A DNA stretch of 64,000 bases, taken from assembly GCA_002368155.1 (NCBI GenBank), contig AP018180.1, positions 1,893,947 through 1,957,946 of the forward strand, written 5' to 3'. The position numbers and the translations under genes were made by a program. The DNA comes from Nostoc carneum NIES-2107. GTDB taxonomy: Bacteria; Cyanobacteriota; Cyanobacteriia; Cyanobacteriales; Nostocaceae. Under the pieces are notes generated by a model that had not been told where the DNA came from, did no database searches, and was given only the letters and a program-made list of their open reading frames with translations. Each line of letters opens with the position of its first letter. Positions within the stretch are counted from its first letter, which is position 1. Below, one piece after another: positions 10,114-19,315 of the stretch.

Positions 10114-11532
10114 TTATGGTAAACCTACAAGTGTAAACATTCCCCAATCTTGAGGATTGGGATATTTTTTCATTGTTACTAACATTGCTTGATGCAAAGC
10201 AGCAGCTTTATCAGGATTTTTAGTTAAATTACTATGAAATTCCGTCATCAATATCGCCGTTGATTCATCAGAAATCTTGCCATACGAAGCAATTACACTG
10301 TTAGCACCTGCAATTAAAAATGCACGCGATAAGCCAATTACACCATCACCTGTAATTTTGCCTAAAGCAGAATCACAACTACTCAAAATAACTAGTTCGG
10401 CTTTCAGCTTTAGTTTGCTAACCTCAGCCGCAGTTAACCAACCATCATCTTGGCTAGAAGGTGCAAAGGCTAGTAAGCCGGGATTTTCTATTGAGTTCCC
10501 CAACAATCCTGATGTTGCTAAATGAATAATCCTGGCGTTGGACATTCGCTTTACAACTGTGGTTTCAGTTGCAGCATCTCCTATCAACGCTTGGGTATTA
10601 TAGATACTGGCAATATTTTTTGCTTCTTTTTCTGCACCTGGTAGTGGAGATAGCTTACTAAATGACTCACCAGGATTTAGCGGTTTAGTTGGCATAGTAG
10701 GATTACCAACTATCAACACATCTTGAGTAGATTTTGTATTTGCAGTGCGTCGTTTTGCCAGTAAATCTAAAGCTTGAATTGATGGTGCAGTAGAAATTGT
10801 GTGTTTCTCAATCAAATATTTATTGTTCTCATCTTGTAAAGTTGCAAAAGGTACAAGAAATAATTTATCTTGAGGTATAAAAATGACTCTTGCTTCTGGC
10901 TTTGTGGGTAAAATGTCAGATATTGGTTGAATAAGTAATTCATGTAGTTGTTTTCTAGCTAATGAAGAACTATTTTGGGTATTATCTGATATTTTTATTA
11001 TGCCTTTATGTCGCTCAAGTTCCTGACTATGACTTTGTTGAAAGTGATTAATCGCATCTGCCAGATTAGTCTTATTCTTTGATTGCCAAGCTTTTAAATC
11101 AACTTGTTTTAGAGAAATTTCTCCTGTAGGTTGAATTACCGAAATTACCAAATCAGATACTTGAGTTTGTAGTTTACCTGCAACATTCACATCTTGGTTT
11201 AGTAGTGAATATTGTACAATTGTCGCATCTTGATTTTTAGCAACTTGCTTAATTATCTCAGTGGTTGGCGCGTTAACATTTCTTGTTGGAAAACTCTGTG
11301 CTAACAAATCTACTAAAGCTTGATTGGGACTATGTTCTAAAATTTTTAATGCTGATGTCGTTTGATTTTTGCTAAGAAGCGATTTAATTTGTTGTTGATA
11401 GGTTAGTGCTTGTTTATCTAATGCTATGGTTGAATTTGAAGGTAATGTTAAACAACTGAGAAAGCTGAGAAATACCGGAGCCCATGTTAGTTTTACTAAA
11501 GAATATGCTATCTTCGACTTTTTCATATTCAC
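10114..11532 (-). CDS. CHAT-domain (caspase-like) protein, exported
   Basis: A 472-residue protein. It has an N-terminal hydrophobic segment (about 14-38) consistent with export, a middle region of unclear fold, and a C-terminal CHAT domain. The likely catalytic His lies in IIHLATSG (about 338) and Cys in LSSCDSAL (about 386), followed by GLSRAFLIAGANSVIAS. The TPR repeats often found before CHAT domains are missing; the TPR gene next door, on the same strand, is a possible partner. No substrate can be predicted. Confidence 0.85.
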   Translation of the reverse strand: MNMKKSKIAYSLVKLTWAPVFLSFLSCLTLPSNSTIALDKQALTYQQQIKSLLSKNQTTSALKILEHSPNQALVDLLAQSFPTRNVNAPTTEIIKQVAKNQDATIVQYSLLNQDVNVAGKLQTQVSDLVISVIQPTGEISLKQVDLKAWQSKNKTNLADAINHFQQSHSQELERHKGIIKISDNTQNSSSLARKQLHELLIQPISDILPTKPEARVIFIPQDKLFLVPFATLQDENNKYLIEKHTISTAPSIQALDLLAKRRTANTKSTQDVLIVGNPTMPTKPLNPGESFSKLSPLPGAEKEAKNIASIYNTQALIGDAATETTVVKRMSNARIIHLATSGLLGNSIENPGLLAFAPSSQDDGWLTAAEVSKLKLKAELVILSSCDSALGKITGDGVIGLSRAFLIAGANSVIASYGKISDESTAILMTEFHSNLTKNPDKAAALHQAMLVTMKKYPNPQDWGMFTLVGLP

Positions 11533-11780
11533 CTGACATCTAATAATTTTGTTGTCTCCACTAATATATAGTTCTCAGGCTAGTAAAGCTTATGCAGTTG
11601 CAGTGAGTAAAGAGAGATATCCAAAAATTAGCACCCGTCCATATCAACAGGTGCAATACACCTCCAACAATCACCACTGTAATATCTTTATTTCTTCAAT
11701 ATGAACAATGTGTAGGATGCGTTAGCGATAGCGTAACACTCCTCTGGTAAGAGACTATTTATTTATAAAATAAATTTTAA

Positions 11781-11928
11781 GTAGGGTGTGTTACGGCTAT
11801 GAAAGAATTTGAGACAAAGAGACAATGAAATTTAGCCGTAACGCACCGTCGCGTGGATGGTGCGTTAGGCGCTAGGATAATTATTCCGAGACAAATTATC
11901 TTGAAAGTCAGTGCCTAACACACCCTAC
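11781..11928. repeat. 148-bp MITE-like repeat, copy 1
   Basis: Bounded by GTAGGGTGTGTTA and its complement TAACACACCCTAC, with internal complementary stretches, so the whole unit can fold. The reverse complement matches 48385-48532 closely over its full length. The rest of the 11533-12114 gap is AT-rich with no gene. Confidence 0.8.
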
Positions 11929-12114
11929 ATTAATTTTATTTTTACTTTATAAATAACCTCTAACAATTTTAGTGTGTTACTAAATATATTAATAATCGAA
12001 AAAATTGTAGATATTTGATTACTAGTAGTAGTTTAACATACTAAAACTGCTTGATATAGTGCGTTAATCTTGCTTTACGCATTACGAAAAAACTGAAATT
12101 TACAAGGTAAGATT

Positions 12115-12537
12115 GTGTCTGATATCGCCCTACATAAATATCTTCCGCTTCTTCCTGACGCTGCACTCCAAGAATTTACAGAATGGTGTGTATTAGAGCA
12201 GTCAAAAGCAGCAGGATGTGATTTTAAGCCTGATACTACTAAGTTAAATAACCTAGCACCAGCAGATTATATACCGAAACTTGTCGATCAGTTCATGAAA
12301 GTGAAACCAGACCCTATTAAAGCAGGTTTAGTAGCTGCGATCGCAGGTAAAGAAGCAGACGCACACGCTTTATCTGGTGTAGCAATTATCGCTGATTTTG
12401 TCTCAATATATGTCAAATATTTAATTCCTAAAGATGGTACAAAACCAGAAGATGCAGACGCACTTTTACTCAAAGCTGGACAAGAACAGTGTGAGAAGCT
12501 GGTTGAAATTGCCAAAAAATATGGAGTAGAGTTTTAG
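12115..12537 (+). CDS. Conserved hypothetical protein upstream of hupW
   Basis: A 140-residue soluble protein starting at GTG, with AAGGTAAG as possible ribosome site. It is mostly helical, with a Lys/Asp-rich surface and no named motif. It precedes the hydrogenase protease gene in the same direction, with about 330 bases between. A role linked to uptake hydrogenase is only a guess from position. Confidence 0.65.
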   Translation: MSDIALHKYLPLLPDAALQEFTEWCVLEQSKAAGCDFKPDTTKLNNLAPADYIPKLVDQFMKVKPDPIKAGLVAAIAGKEADAHALSGVAIIADFVSIYVKYLIPKDGTKPEDADALLLKAGQEQCEKLVEIAKKYGVEF

Positions 12538-12664
12538 TTTCTAATTAACCTACTTTAGATACAATAAATAGTAGGGACACAATTGATTGTGCCCCTAAAA
12601 ACCATCTTCATATTAAAAATAGTAAATCAGGGCTTACGCAACTGGCATAGTAATCTTCTGGCAT

Positions 12665-12735
12665 AAGAGTCAAGAGTCAAGAGTCAATGGTCAAAAATTT
12701 AGGTTTTTTGGACTCTTGACATTTGACCCTTGACA
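12665..12735. repeat. Heptamer repeats forming an inverted pair
   Basis: Tandem AGAGTCA-type heptamers are followed by their complements (GACTCTTGACATTTGACC), able to form a long imperfect hairpin. The same heptamer family recurs at 20653-20746, 21660-21765, 24726-24782 and 46163-46206. The remainder of 12538-12867 shows no gene. Confidence 0.7.
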
Positions 12736-12867
12736 AACTTAAACGAGAAAGATAAGACACTTGCGTAAGTTCTATAAATATTAAGTAAATAACTATTGTA
12801 TTTTGTGCATTTTCTGCTTACAGTAACCCATCAAAATACAGGCTGATTCTCAAAACGCGATCAACAA

Positions 12868-13341
12868 ATGCTAACTATTATTGGTTGTGGTAATCTTAAT
12901 CGCAGTGATGATGCTGTAGGCGTTATCGTTGCTCAACGCTTACAGCAATTTCTCGCTGAAAATCCTCATCCCAACGTCCGAGTTTATGACTGTGGAACCG
13001 GAGGGATGGAAGTGATGTTTCAAGCCAGAGGAAGCAAACAATTAATTATTATTGATGCAAGTTCCACAGGTTCTGAACCAGGCGCAGTATTTAAAGTCCC
13101 TGGGAAAGAACTTGAAGCTTTACCAGAACCTAGTTATAACTTGCATGATTTTCGTTGGGATAATGCTTTAGCTGCTGGACGGAAAATTTTTCAAAATGAC
13201 TTTCCTCAAGAGGTAACAGTCTACCTCATTGAAGCAGCAAATCTTAATTTAGGCCTGGAATTAAGTCCTACTATCGAGCATTCTGCTAATCTGGTGTTTG
13301 CGGAAGTAGCCGCAATCATCAGACAGAATTTTCAGGTTTAA
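12868..13341 (+). CDS. hupW: Hydrogenase maturation protease
   Basis: This endopeptidase removes the C-terminal peptide of the NiFe-hydrogenase large subunit after nickel insertion. The 157-residue length is typical. The N-terminal GCGNLNRSDDAVG motif (residues 6-18) supplies a conserved Asp that binds nickel, YDCGTGG (about 41-47) is characteristic, and His in NLHDF (about 93) fits the second metal ligand. Heterocysts use an uptake hydrogenase to recycle hydrogen made by nitrogenase, which fits the nif neighbourhood; hupSL are not in the window. Confidence 0.88.
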   Translation: MLTIIGCGNLNRSDDAVGVIVAQRLQQFLAENPHPNVRVYDCGTGGMEVMFQARGSKQLIIIDASSTGSEPGAVFKVPGKELEALPEPSYNLHDFRWDNALAAGRKIFQNDFPQEVTVYLIEAANLNLGLELSPTIEHSANLVFAEVAAIIRQNFQV

Positions 13342-13388
13342 TTAACAATCCAGATGCCAAAATCCCACATCTAAAACATAGAATAAGA

Positions 13389-13760
13389 TTAGATATCGTC
13401 TCCGTAAATCGACAATTCATCTACCCTCATTTCAAAGGGTATGCCTTGGCTCTCGGGAGGGCAAACACGAATTTTAGCACTGCTAACAATCTTATAAAGT
13501 AACTTACCCATTGGCACGATTTTTTGTAGAATCCGCCAGTTAGTAACTTCATCGGGACATTCAATTACCAACACCATCACACTAGCATCGGTAGTGACAT
13601 ACCAACGACAAGTAGATAAGAGGTTTTGGATAAAGCGATCGCAGGCTTCATAGAAGTACCTGCTAATAGAATACTCTAGTTGCTGACGCAGGATAATATC
13701 TGCTGAAGTCAGCTGCATAGGGTGTGAATCATCTTCTTGGGAGTAAATTTCTTTAGCCAT
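13389..13760 (-). CDS. Conserved hypothetical protein of the nif-distal cluster
   Basis: A 123-residue soluble protein of mixed alpha/beta pattern with no motif I recognise. It lies 18 bases downstream of the SagB-type gene on the same strand, so the two are probably cotranscribed. Its start is preceded by AGAGATGGC rather than a strong ribosome site. Confidence 0.6.
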   Translation of the reverse strand: MAKEIYSQEDDSHPMQLTSADIILRQQLEYSISRYFYEACDRFIQNLLSTCRWYVTTDASVMVLVIECPDEVTNWRILQKIVPMGKLLYKIVSSAKIRVCPPESQGIPFEMRVDELSIYGDDI

Positions 13761-13778
13761 CTCTGTTGATTTCCTAAG

Positions 13779-15065
13779 TTATATGCCAATTGCGATCGCA
13801 TAGAGTACATCTTGATTAGTTCCTAAAAATTCTTGGGTTTCATCATCATAGAAAGCTCCAATCCCACTACAATGAATGCCCATAAAGTTGCTAATAAGAT
13901 AAACTCTTTGCCCTAAAAAACCAGCTATTAACATAGCTGTTTGATAATTTATATAGTCGGACGTAAAAAATAAAGTTACAGCGCTATCTCTAACTATTGC
14001 TTGATTGATGCACAAGTAACCTGTTTTTTCACTAAAATTGCCCGCCTTTAATAGATGCTTCCCTTTATATATCCCTGGAGTCATTCCTCTGACATGATGT
14101 ACAACAGAGTAAATTTCTATCTCCTCAAAATTTTCGGTTGGTATTGGCTGCTGAAAATGCTGCCATAGCTGCCAATAACTTTCTTGAGGAATTGACTGTT
14201 TATAAAAACGTCTAATTGAGCGTCTAATCCAAACAGTCTGAAAAAATTTATCTTTGTCAAAGTTGAACTGGGGATGCACTAATTTCTGCTGGCGACTCGG
14301 CTGAAGAGATGTGTTTTGATAGCCTTGTTCAATGAATTCATTGGCTTCAAAATAATCGGTGCCACAGACAAAAGGAACTTTTAACCTTAAATTTCTGACT
14401 TTCTTGTCTTCGATTTCTCCCGAAATCGCACAAGCAGTAATAAACTCTTTATTCTCAAATCCTAAATCTGTATTGAGAGCGAGTTTATCAAAATCGAAAA
14501 TTAACTGTATCTCTCTGTCGTGAATATAGGCTGAAGCAGCAATCGCACCTAAATGGTGTCCGCTATCCAGCCAGCAATATCTCAGGCTCCTGTCTTTGTA
14601 TTTCCAGCTAGACCTATAATAAACACAACTAATTAAAAAAATGAATCCATTTATACTTTTGCTAGGTATAATATAACTCTCTAAGCCATCATCAATTAAT
14701 TCATAGATTAGAGTTAGACAATTATTCTCAACTTCTAAATGATATATGCCGTTAATAAAGCCTTCGATATTGCGAATCTGGATATAAACTTCTGTGGGAT
14801 ATAAAGCGCCAGCAGACGGATTTACACGCAATTTCACAGCGCCTTCTTTATACATTTTTTCTAGAGTTACAGCACTAGTAAGGCTGATAAACGAGTGAAT
14901 TTGATTATTGAGATTTAATTTCACTCGCCGATAAAACTTTGGGTAAACTTTAAATGAAGATGGTTGAGTGGCAGCATCCACATAATTTGGATCGATCTGC
15001 ACAGATAAGTAAGAATGCTTGGTTGCTTGATGATAGATTCGCTTAGAGATAGGACTTTGAGGCAT
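13779..15065 (-). CDS. SagB-type nitroreductase-family dehydrogenase
   Basis: A 428-residue protein made of two nitroreductase-like halves. The first half has the NPSAGALYPTEVYI signature (about 82-95), typical of SagB/thiazole-oxazole dehydrogenases that bind FMN. The second half starts near RRSIRRFYKQSIP (about 285) and ends with a second, degenerate nitroreductase fold. No precursor peptide or cyclodehydratase genes are near, so a tailoring role is not shown. It overlaps the ankyrin gene by 23 bases, indicating translational coupling. Confidence 0.78.
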   Translation of the reverse strand: MPQSPISKRIYHQATKHSYLSVQIDPNYVDAATQPSSFKVYPKFYRRVKLNLNNQIHSFISLTSAVTLEKMYKEGAVKLRVNPSAGALYPTEVYIQIRNIEGFINGIYHLEVENNCLTLIYELIDDGLESYIIPSKSINGFIFLISCVYYRSSWKYKDRSLRYCWLDSGHHLGAIAASAYIHDREIQLIFDFDKLALNTDLGFENKEFITACAISGEIEDKKVRNLRLKVPFVCGTDYFEANEFIEQGYQNTSLQPSRQQKLVHPQFNFDKDKFFQTVWIRRSIRRFYKQSIPQESYWQLWQHFQQPIPTENFEEIEIYSVVHHVRGMTPGIYKGKHLLKAGNFSEKTGYLCINQAIVRDSAVTLFFTSDYINYQTAMLIAGFLGQRVYLISNFMGIHCSGIGAFYDDETQEFLGTNQDVLYAIAIGI

Positions 15066-15516
15066 TTTTGAGAATCCTTAAGACTTCTACATTACTCGCA
15101 AAATCTATTGCTTTAAAATCGTCTAAGTTTTTTAAATTTATGTTAGGATGATGTTGTAACAGCAAATTAACTACTTCTGTCTTTCCGGCTGAAGCGGCAT
15201 ACATCAATACAGTAGCTCCATTATCATTTTGATTATCAATATTGATATGTGCGGCAAGTAACAAATTCATCAAATCGAAGTGGTTTCCAAAACAAGCAAA
15301 CCATAGAGCATTATTACCATCATTGTTTCTGGCATTAATATCTACGCCTAAACTAATTAACTCTTGGACTACTGCGTAAAAGCCTTCTCTTGTAGCTTTC
15401 ATCAAAGGTGTATCTCCATTTTCACCTCTTTGGTTTAAGTCATCACAACTGTAGCTTTTAGTGAGTAACCATTGCTTTGTTGTGTCACTCAGATTTTGCT
15501 GATTTTGAGAAATCAT
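15043..15516 (-). CDS. Ankyrin-repeat protein
   Basis: A 157-residue protein with about four ankyrin repeats between residues 30 and 150, recognisable from GDTPLMKATREGF, GNNALWFACFGNH and GATVLMYAASAGK. Ankyrin repeats bind other proteins. Its 3' end overlaps the start of the SagB-type gene, so the two products may work together. No signal peptide is seen. Confidence 0.88.
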   Translation of the reverse strand: MISQNQQNLSDTTKQWLLTKSYSCDDLNQRGENGDTPLMKATREGFYAVVQELISLGVDINARNNDGNNALWFACFGNHFDLMNLLLAAHINIDNQNDNGATVLMYAASAGKTEVVNLLLQHHPNINLKNLDDFKAIDFASNVEVLRILKNASKSYL

Positions 15517-15926
15517 AAATATCCTGCCTTATGGATATAAATACACACAAATAATCGACATAACATTTCTTAGAAAAGGTAATGGTGGGCATTACCCACC
15601 ATGTACAAGAAATGCTATGAGACCCAATTAACTATGAGGATGGTGTGGTGGCTGTTAACTGTTATGCCTCAACAATTAACAGTAAATGCACCAGAATCAC
15701 GAACCATTATTCAGTCAGAGAAAGAGAGAAAGAGAAAAAGAGCAACAATTTATTAGTATGAGATAGCAGAAATACCCAACTCGGTATCTATCTAAACTAG
15801 ATAAGTAATTCAGCTTTCGTGTTAGCAGCAGAGAAGGCTGGAAGCAGATAGAAAATAGTAGGGTTCTAAGTTATTCAATCAATAAATTGCTGCTCTAAAC
15901 AGTACATCGTTGAAAAATCAAATCTC
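15517..15926. other. Intergenic, no gene seen
   Basis: About 410 bases with purine-rich GAGAAAGAGA tracts near 15718-15745. It presumably carries the promoter of the ankyrin/SagB-type pair. Confidence 0.4.
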
Positions 15927-16523
15927 TTAGCCTACAGATACATATTCTCTACCTTCAGAGAATAGCTGTCTTGCAGTTTTTTCTGGTTTAGGTACGCCAT
16001 AATAACCAGCTTCGGCTTCGAGTTCTTCTACTAAATCCCAAGCTTCTTCGGCTCTCTTAGAATCTGCACCATAGTTAGCCACAACTGAGCGCGCATTCGA
16101 GATAGCTTTTTGAAGCTCTTTTTGGATAAATTTAATTTTTGGTTTTTCCATGAAGTCGCCCTTGGTGATAATATCTGTGACAGAAATAATGCCCAGTAAT
16201 TCACCTTGGATCACAGGCGCACGCCATACACCAGTATTAGCGAATAAACGCGCCACATATTCTACATCTAGGTCAGGATTAACCACAATGCAGGGTTTGC
16301 TCATAACTTCATAGACATGCATCCGTTGAGGATCTTTGCCATAGGCAACAACCTTGGATACAATATCGGTTTCGGTAATAATACCGTAAGCATCACCACT
16401 GTGGCGAGGTTCTACAATTAATGCCCGTAATTCTTTGAGCCGCATTAATTTGACTGCTTCTGCTACAGTAGCGGAACCGCGAATAGTAGCTACATCTTGA
16501 GTCATGATTTGTTTAGCTTTCAT
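15927..16523 (-). CDS. CBS-pair protein with CP12-like C-terminal domain
   Basis: A 198-residue protein. Two CBS domains (about residues 1-57 and 65-125) form a nucleotide-binding Bateman module. The tail (about 130-198) resembles CP12, with the AWDLVEELEAEAGYY signature. Plain CP12 ties GAPDH and phosphoribulokinase together through Cys pairs; this tail has no Cys, so redox control of that kind is not expected. CBS-CP12 fusions are known in cyanobacteria. Placement beside nif and fdxH suggests use in heterocysts or under nitrogen stress. Confidence 0.82.
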   Translation of the reverse strand: MKAKQIMTQDVATIRGSATVAEAVKLMRLKELRALIVEPRHSGDAYGIITETDIVSKVVAYGKDPQRMHVYEVMSKPCIVVNPDLDVEYVARLFANTGVWRAPVIQGELLGIISVTDIITKGDFMEKPKIKFIQKELQKAISNARSVVANYGADSKRAEEAWDLVEELEAEAGYYGVPKPEKTARQLFSEGREYVSVG

Positions 16524-17427
16524 AATTCTGGCTCCTTAAATTAGTTTTGCAAGTAAGGGAATTAGTTCTAAACTGCTGCAATGCTTCCCAAACTGCATTT
16601 CATTTAGGCAACTTATTCAAATTCCAACTAAATTGTTATAAATTGAATTCGTCGCATGAAAAAGTGGTTACGGAAGTTAGACATTCCGAGAGAGAAATAC
16701 CAACATATTTCACTACTTAATTACTCTGGTAATTTGAAGACAGAAGACTTACGCATTTCCCCTCTTCCTTCCTTGAAGATCTCAGATTTTCTGCCTCATC
16801 TTTGAACTTAACCAGCATTAAGTTAGGAATGTCTGAGTTAAGTCTGTAATCGCTTTTGCTGAAGTCTGGTTGACTGGCAACAATTTAGCTTACTTATATA
16901 GTATCACTCTCATAAGTTGGAATTATGAATGCTTTATAAAGATCCCCTGATATTTAATGGATAAAATGCTTAAAAAACGCCGATAAGTATTAGCATGAAC
17001 TTTTTATTTTTTAAAAATAAGCTATTTAGCGAATTGAGACCAGAAAATTATTTGAGTAACTAATAATAAATTGCTAGTCTGTCAATAAAAATAATCATTA
17101 AAATCTACAAATATGATTTATTTAAGTAAAAATATCGATTGACTATTACTCTATTATATTGATATAGCTTTTTAGCTTTTTCTTAATGTTCCTACTGAAT
17201 AGGAAATGCTATCGATCATTTGAATAATTAGTAAAGACACAATAATTTTTTGCCTCTACTTGTGTAGTTTATTTAGCTAAAGAATTTTGTAAGTATAATA
17301 TCTTATTTTTATTTACTCATTTATATAAATAACTTGCTTTATTAAAAAAAAGTAAAAAAATTATCTGCTTACTATTATTGTTTGCTAGGGTTATCAAGTA
17401 TACACAAAACAAAAAAGGTATCCAGGG
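16524..17427. other. Long AT-rich divergent spacer
   Basis: About 900 bases between the divergent CBS-CP12 and mop genes, with no supported coding frame or RNA. It is very AT-rich from 16900 onward. Promoters for both genes must lie here, but I could not single out a regulator site with confidence. Confidence 0.4.
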
Positions 17428-17637
17428 ATGGAAATTAGCGCTCGTAATTCTTTAAAAGCTACTGTTAAAAAAGTTGTTGCCGGCTCTGTGAATAGTGAAG
17501 TTACTTTAGAACTAGCACCTGGTGTAGAAGTAGTAGCAATTATCACAAAGTCTTCAGCAGATAAGCTGGGATTGGCAGAAGGTAAGGCAGCTTATGCTGT
17601 GGTTAAAGCATCAGATGTGTTAGTTGCTGTTGATTAA
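17428..17637 (+). CDS. Molybdate-binding TOBE/Mop protein (molbindin)
   Basis: A 69-residue single TOBE/Mop domain, recognised from the start MEISARNSLKATVKKV and the later ELAPGVEVVAIITKSSADKLGL. Molbindins assemble into rings that bind and store molybdate, which nitrogenase needs for FeMo-cofactor. AAGGTATCCAGGG precedes the ATG. It is transcribed opposite to the nif genes around it. Confidence 0.92.
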   Translation: MEISARNSLKATVKKVVAGSVNSEVTLELAPGVEVVAIITKSSADKLGLAEGKAAYAVVKASDVLVAVD

Positions 17638-17665
17638 GCAATAGTAAAAAATTATCTCTTATTTT

Positions 17666-17849
17666 GTAGGGTGTGTTATGCCGTAGGCTAACGCACCTTA
17701 AATTTTTGAACAATAGTTCTTTGACGGTACAAGCCCTCAGATTTATCTGTATAATCAATCTAAAATCTAAAATCCAAAATCTAAAATCCAAAATCTAAAA
17801 TTGTTTTATGGCTTGCTGGTGCGTTGCGCTACGCGACAACACACCCTAC
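17666..17849. repeat. MITE-like repeat with GTAGGGTGTGTTA ends
   Basis: Ends are GTAGGGTGTGTTA and AACACACCCTAC, as in the 148-bp family at 11781 and 48385, but the interior differs. It contains a tandem run of AAAATCTAAAATCC units (about 17758-17802). It lies between the convergent mop and feoA-like genes. Confidence 0.7.
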
Positions 17850-17864
17850 AAATTTATTTAAATA

Positions 17865-18116
17865 TTAGCTATCAAGAATGCGTACATAAATTACGCGGGC
17901 TATTTCTTTATCTATTGAGAAACTTATATTATTAACTTCGATTTGAAATGTAGGAGATTTTTCTTTAACAAGAATACTTCTTCCTACGGATATTCCCATT
18001 GCTATTAGTTCTTGACGGCACTTTTCATTGGGAATTTTACAGAAAGCTACAATTCCTTGCTCGCCAGGTTTCAGCAATTCTAATGAACAGCCCTTAATAG
18101 TAAAGGGAGTAAACAT
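17865..18116 (-). CDS. FeoA-like small protein
   Basis: An 83-residue protein with the FeoA SH3-like pattern: Gly-rich loop near LKPGEQGIVAF (about 15-25), then ELIAMGISVGRSILVKEKSP (about 37-56). FeoA domains associate with ferrous iron transport or regulation, but no feoB is seen here. Its place just after fdxH, separated by about 100 bases, suggests a role in supplying or sensing iron for Fe-S proteins. Confidence 0.78.
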   Translation of the reverse strand: MFTPFTIKGCSLELLKPGEQGIVAFCKIPNEKCRQELIAMGISVGRSILVKEKSPTFQIEVNNISFSIDKEIARVIYVRILDS

Positions 18117-18170
18117 AAGTAGTATGAATAGTATATTTGTAGATGCCTTGAATCAAGCTTGCCCCAGGCT

Positions 18171-18193
18171 AGGATGAAGATACTTTTCATCCT
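18171..18193. terminator. Hairpin between fdxH and feoA-like gene
   Basis: AGGATGAA pairs with TTCATCCT across a seven-base loop. No T-run follows on the minus strand, so it may be an RNA-stability or attenuation hairpin rather than a full terminator. Confidence 0.35.
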
Positions 18194-18222
18194 TAATCCT
18201 AGGTTCAAGCGATAACTACACC

Positions 18223-18522
18223 TTATACAAGATATGGTTCTTGGTGAGTCTTGATTGTGCAGTTAGAACGGGGATAGGTAACACATAGTAAAGCAAATCC
18301 CTTAGACATTTGCTCGTCATCTAAGAAGATTTGATCAGATTGATCAACTTCACCTTCTACAACCTTACCAACACAGCTAGAGCAAGATCCAGAGTGGCAA
18401 GAGAAAGGTAGTTCAATACCGTTTTCTGCTGCTCCTTCGAGGATGGTTGTATCTTCATCAATCTCGATTGTGGTGTCGAGGTCTTCTTTTTTGTTGATCA
18501 ATCTAACTTGGTAGCTAGCCAT
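18223..18522 (-). CDS. fdxH: Heterocyst-type [2Fe-2S] ferredoxin
   Basis: A 99-residue plant-type ferredoxin. The cluster ligands are visible in [14 protein letters not shown] (about residues 40-53), with the fourth Cys in ALLCVTYP (about 78-85). FdxH is the heterocyst electron donor to nitrogenase reductase. The gene follows hesA and hesB on the same strand, as in Nostoc/Anabaena nif clusters. Confidence 0.95.
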   Translation of the reverse strand: MASYQVRLINKKEDLDTTIEIDEDTTILEGAAENGIELPFSCHSGSCSSCVGKVVEGEVDQSDQIFLDDEQMSKGFALLCVTYPRSNCTIKTHQEPYLV

Positions 18523-18727
18523 TTTCCGATTCTCCTCAAACTTTCTACAATTAGGTTTAATTACCAGAGTTGGTAGTCTCCCGCTTTTACTCTTGATGCA
18601 GCTACACGGAGCGCTTCTGCAGCAGAATCGACACTATTACCGCTAGGCGAAATTCAATTTTTTTACGACGGATTTTGCTTGAATTCCGCGAAGCGGTTTT
18701 TATGTGTTGATTAAATCTGAAACAGTA

Positions 18728-19099
18728 TTAGCTGCAAGGAACACCATTAGGTGTGCAATCACCGGTTTTGAAGGATTTACCACAACCACAGGTATCGGTT
18801 GCATTGGGGTTAGTAAACTTAAAACCGCTGTCCATTACCCCATCAACAAAATCGATGACAACACCTTCCAATAACGGTGCGCTTTGAGCGTCAACGTAAA
18901 GTTGTACTTTTCCTTGCTGAATTACTAAATCATCTGGTTGTGGCTTGCTAGTAATCTCCATGCCATACTCATAGCCACTGCAACCACCATCTTTTACAGA
19001 GATGCGAACGCCTTTAGTTGCAACATTGGAGTCGGGGGCAGAACCGACTAAGAACGCCCGCAGACGAAATTCAGCTTTTTCTGTCAAAGTAACAGTCAT
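18728..19099 (-). CDS. hesB: HesB, A-type Fe-S cluster carrier
   Basis: A 123-residue IscA/HesB-family protein. The three conserved Cys are in GGCSGY (about 43) and CGCGKSF (about 107-113). It carries Fe-S clusters, probably for nitrogenase or FdxH maturation. I choose ATG at 19099 because AGGAGA lies just upstream and the family sequence starts here. The open frame extends further upstream (to 19273), but that part looks non-coding. Confidence 0.92.
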   Translation of the reverse strand: MTVTLTEKAEFRLRAFLVGSAPDSNVATKGVRISVKDGGCSGYEYGMEITSKPQPDDLVIQQGKVQLYVDAQSAPLLEGVVIDFVDGVMDSGFKFTNPNATDTCGCGKSFKTGDCTPNGVPCS

Positions 19100-19315
19100 C
19101 ACATCTCCTGATTTGTTGCGATAGTGGTTGTAATTACAGGTGTGGTTTCTTAAGTCGTGAAGCGTTTTAATTGCATATTTGTCCTTAATAATCAGCCATT
19201 TGTAATTTGTATTTACAAAGGAATTAAGATTGACTTTGTATTTACAATGGGCAGAAAACAAATGACTAATCAAGGGCTAAACGAAGAGATATGCAATTCA
19301 ACGCAATGAAGCTGA

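Noticed and set aside
16524-17427. NtcA-type promoter sites (GTA-N8-TAC) in nif cluster spacers
   Set aside because: I could not place one with a matching -10 box at a sensible distance, so none is reported.
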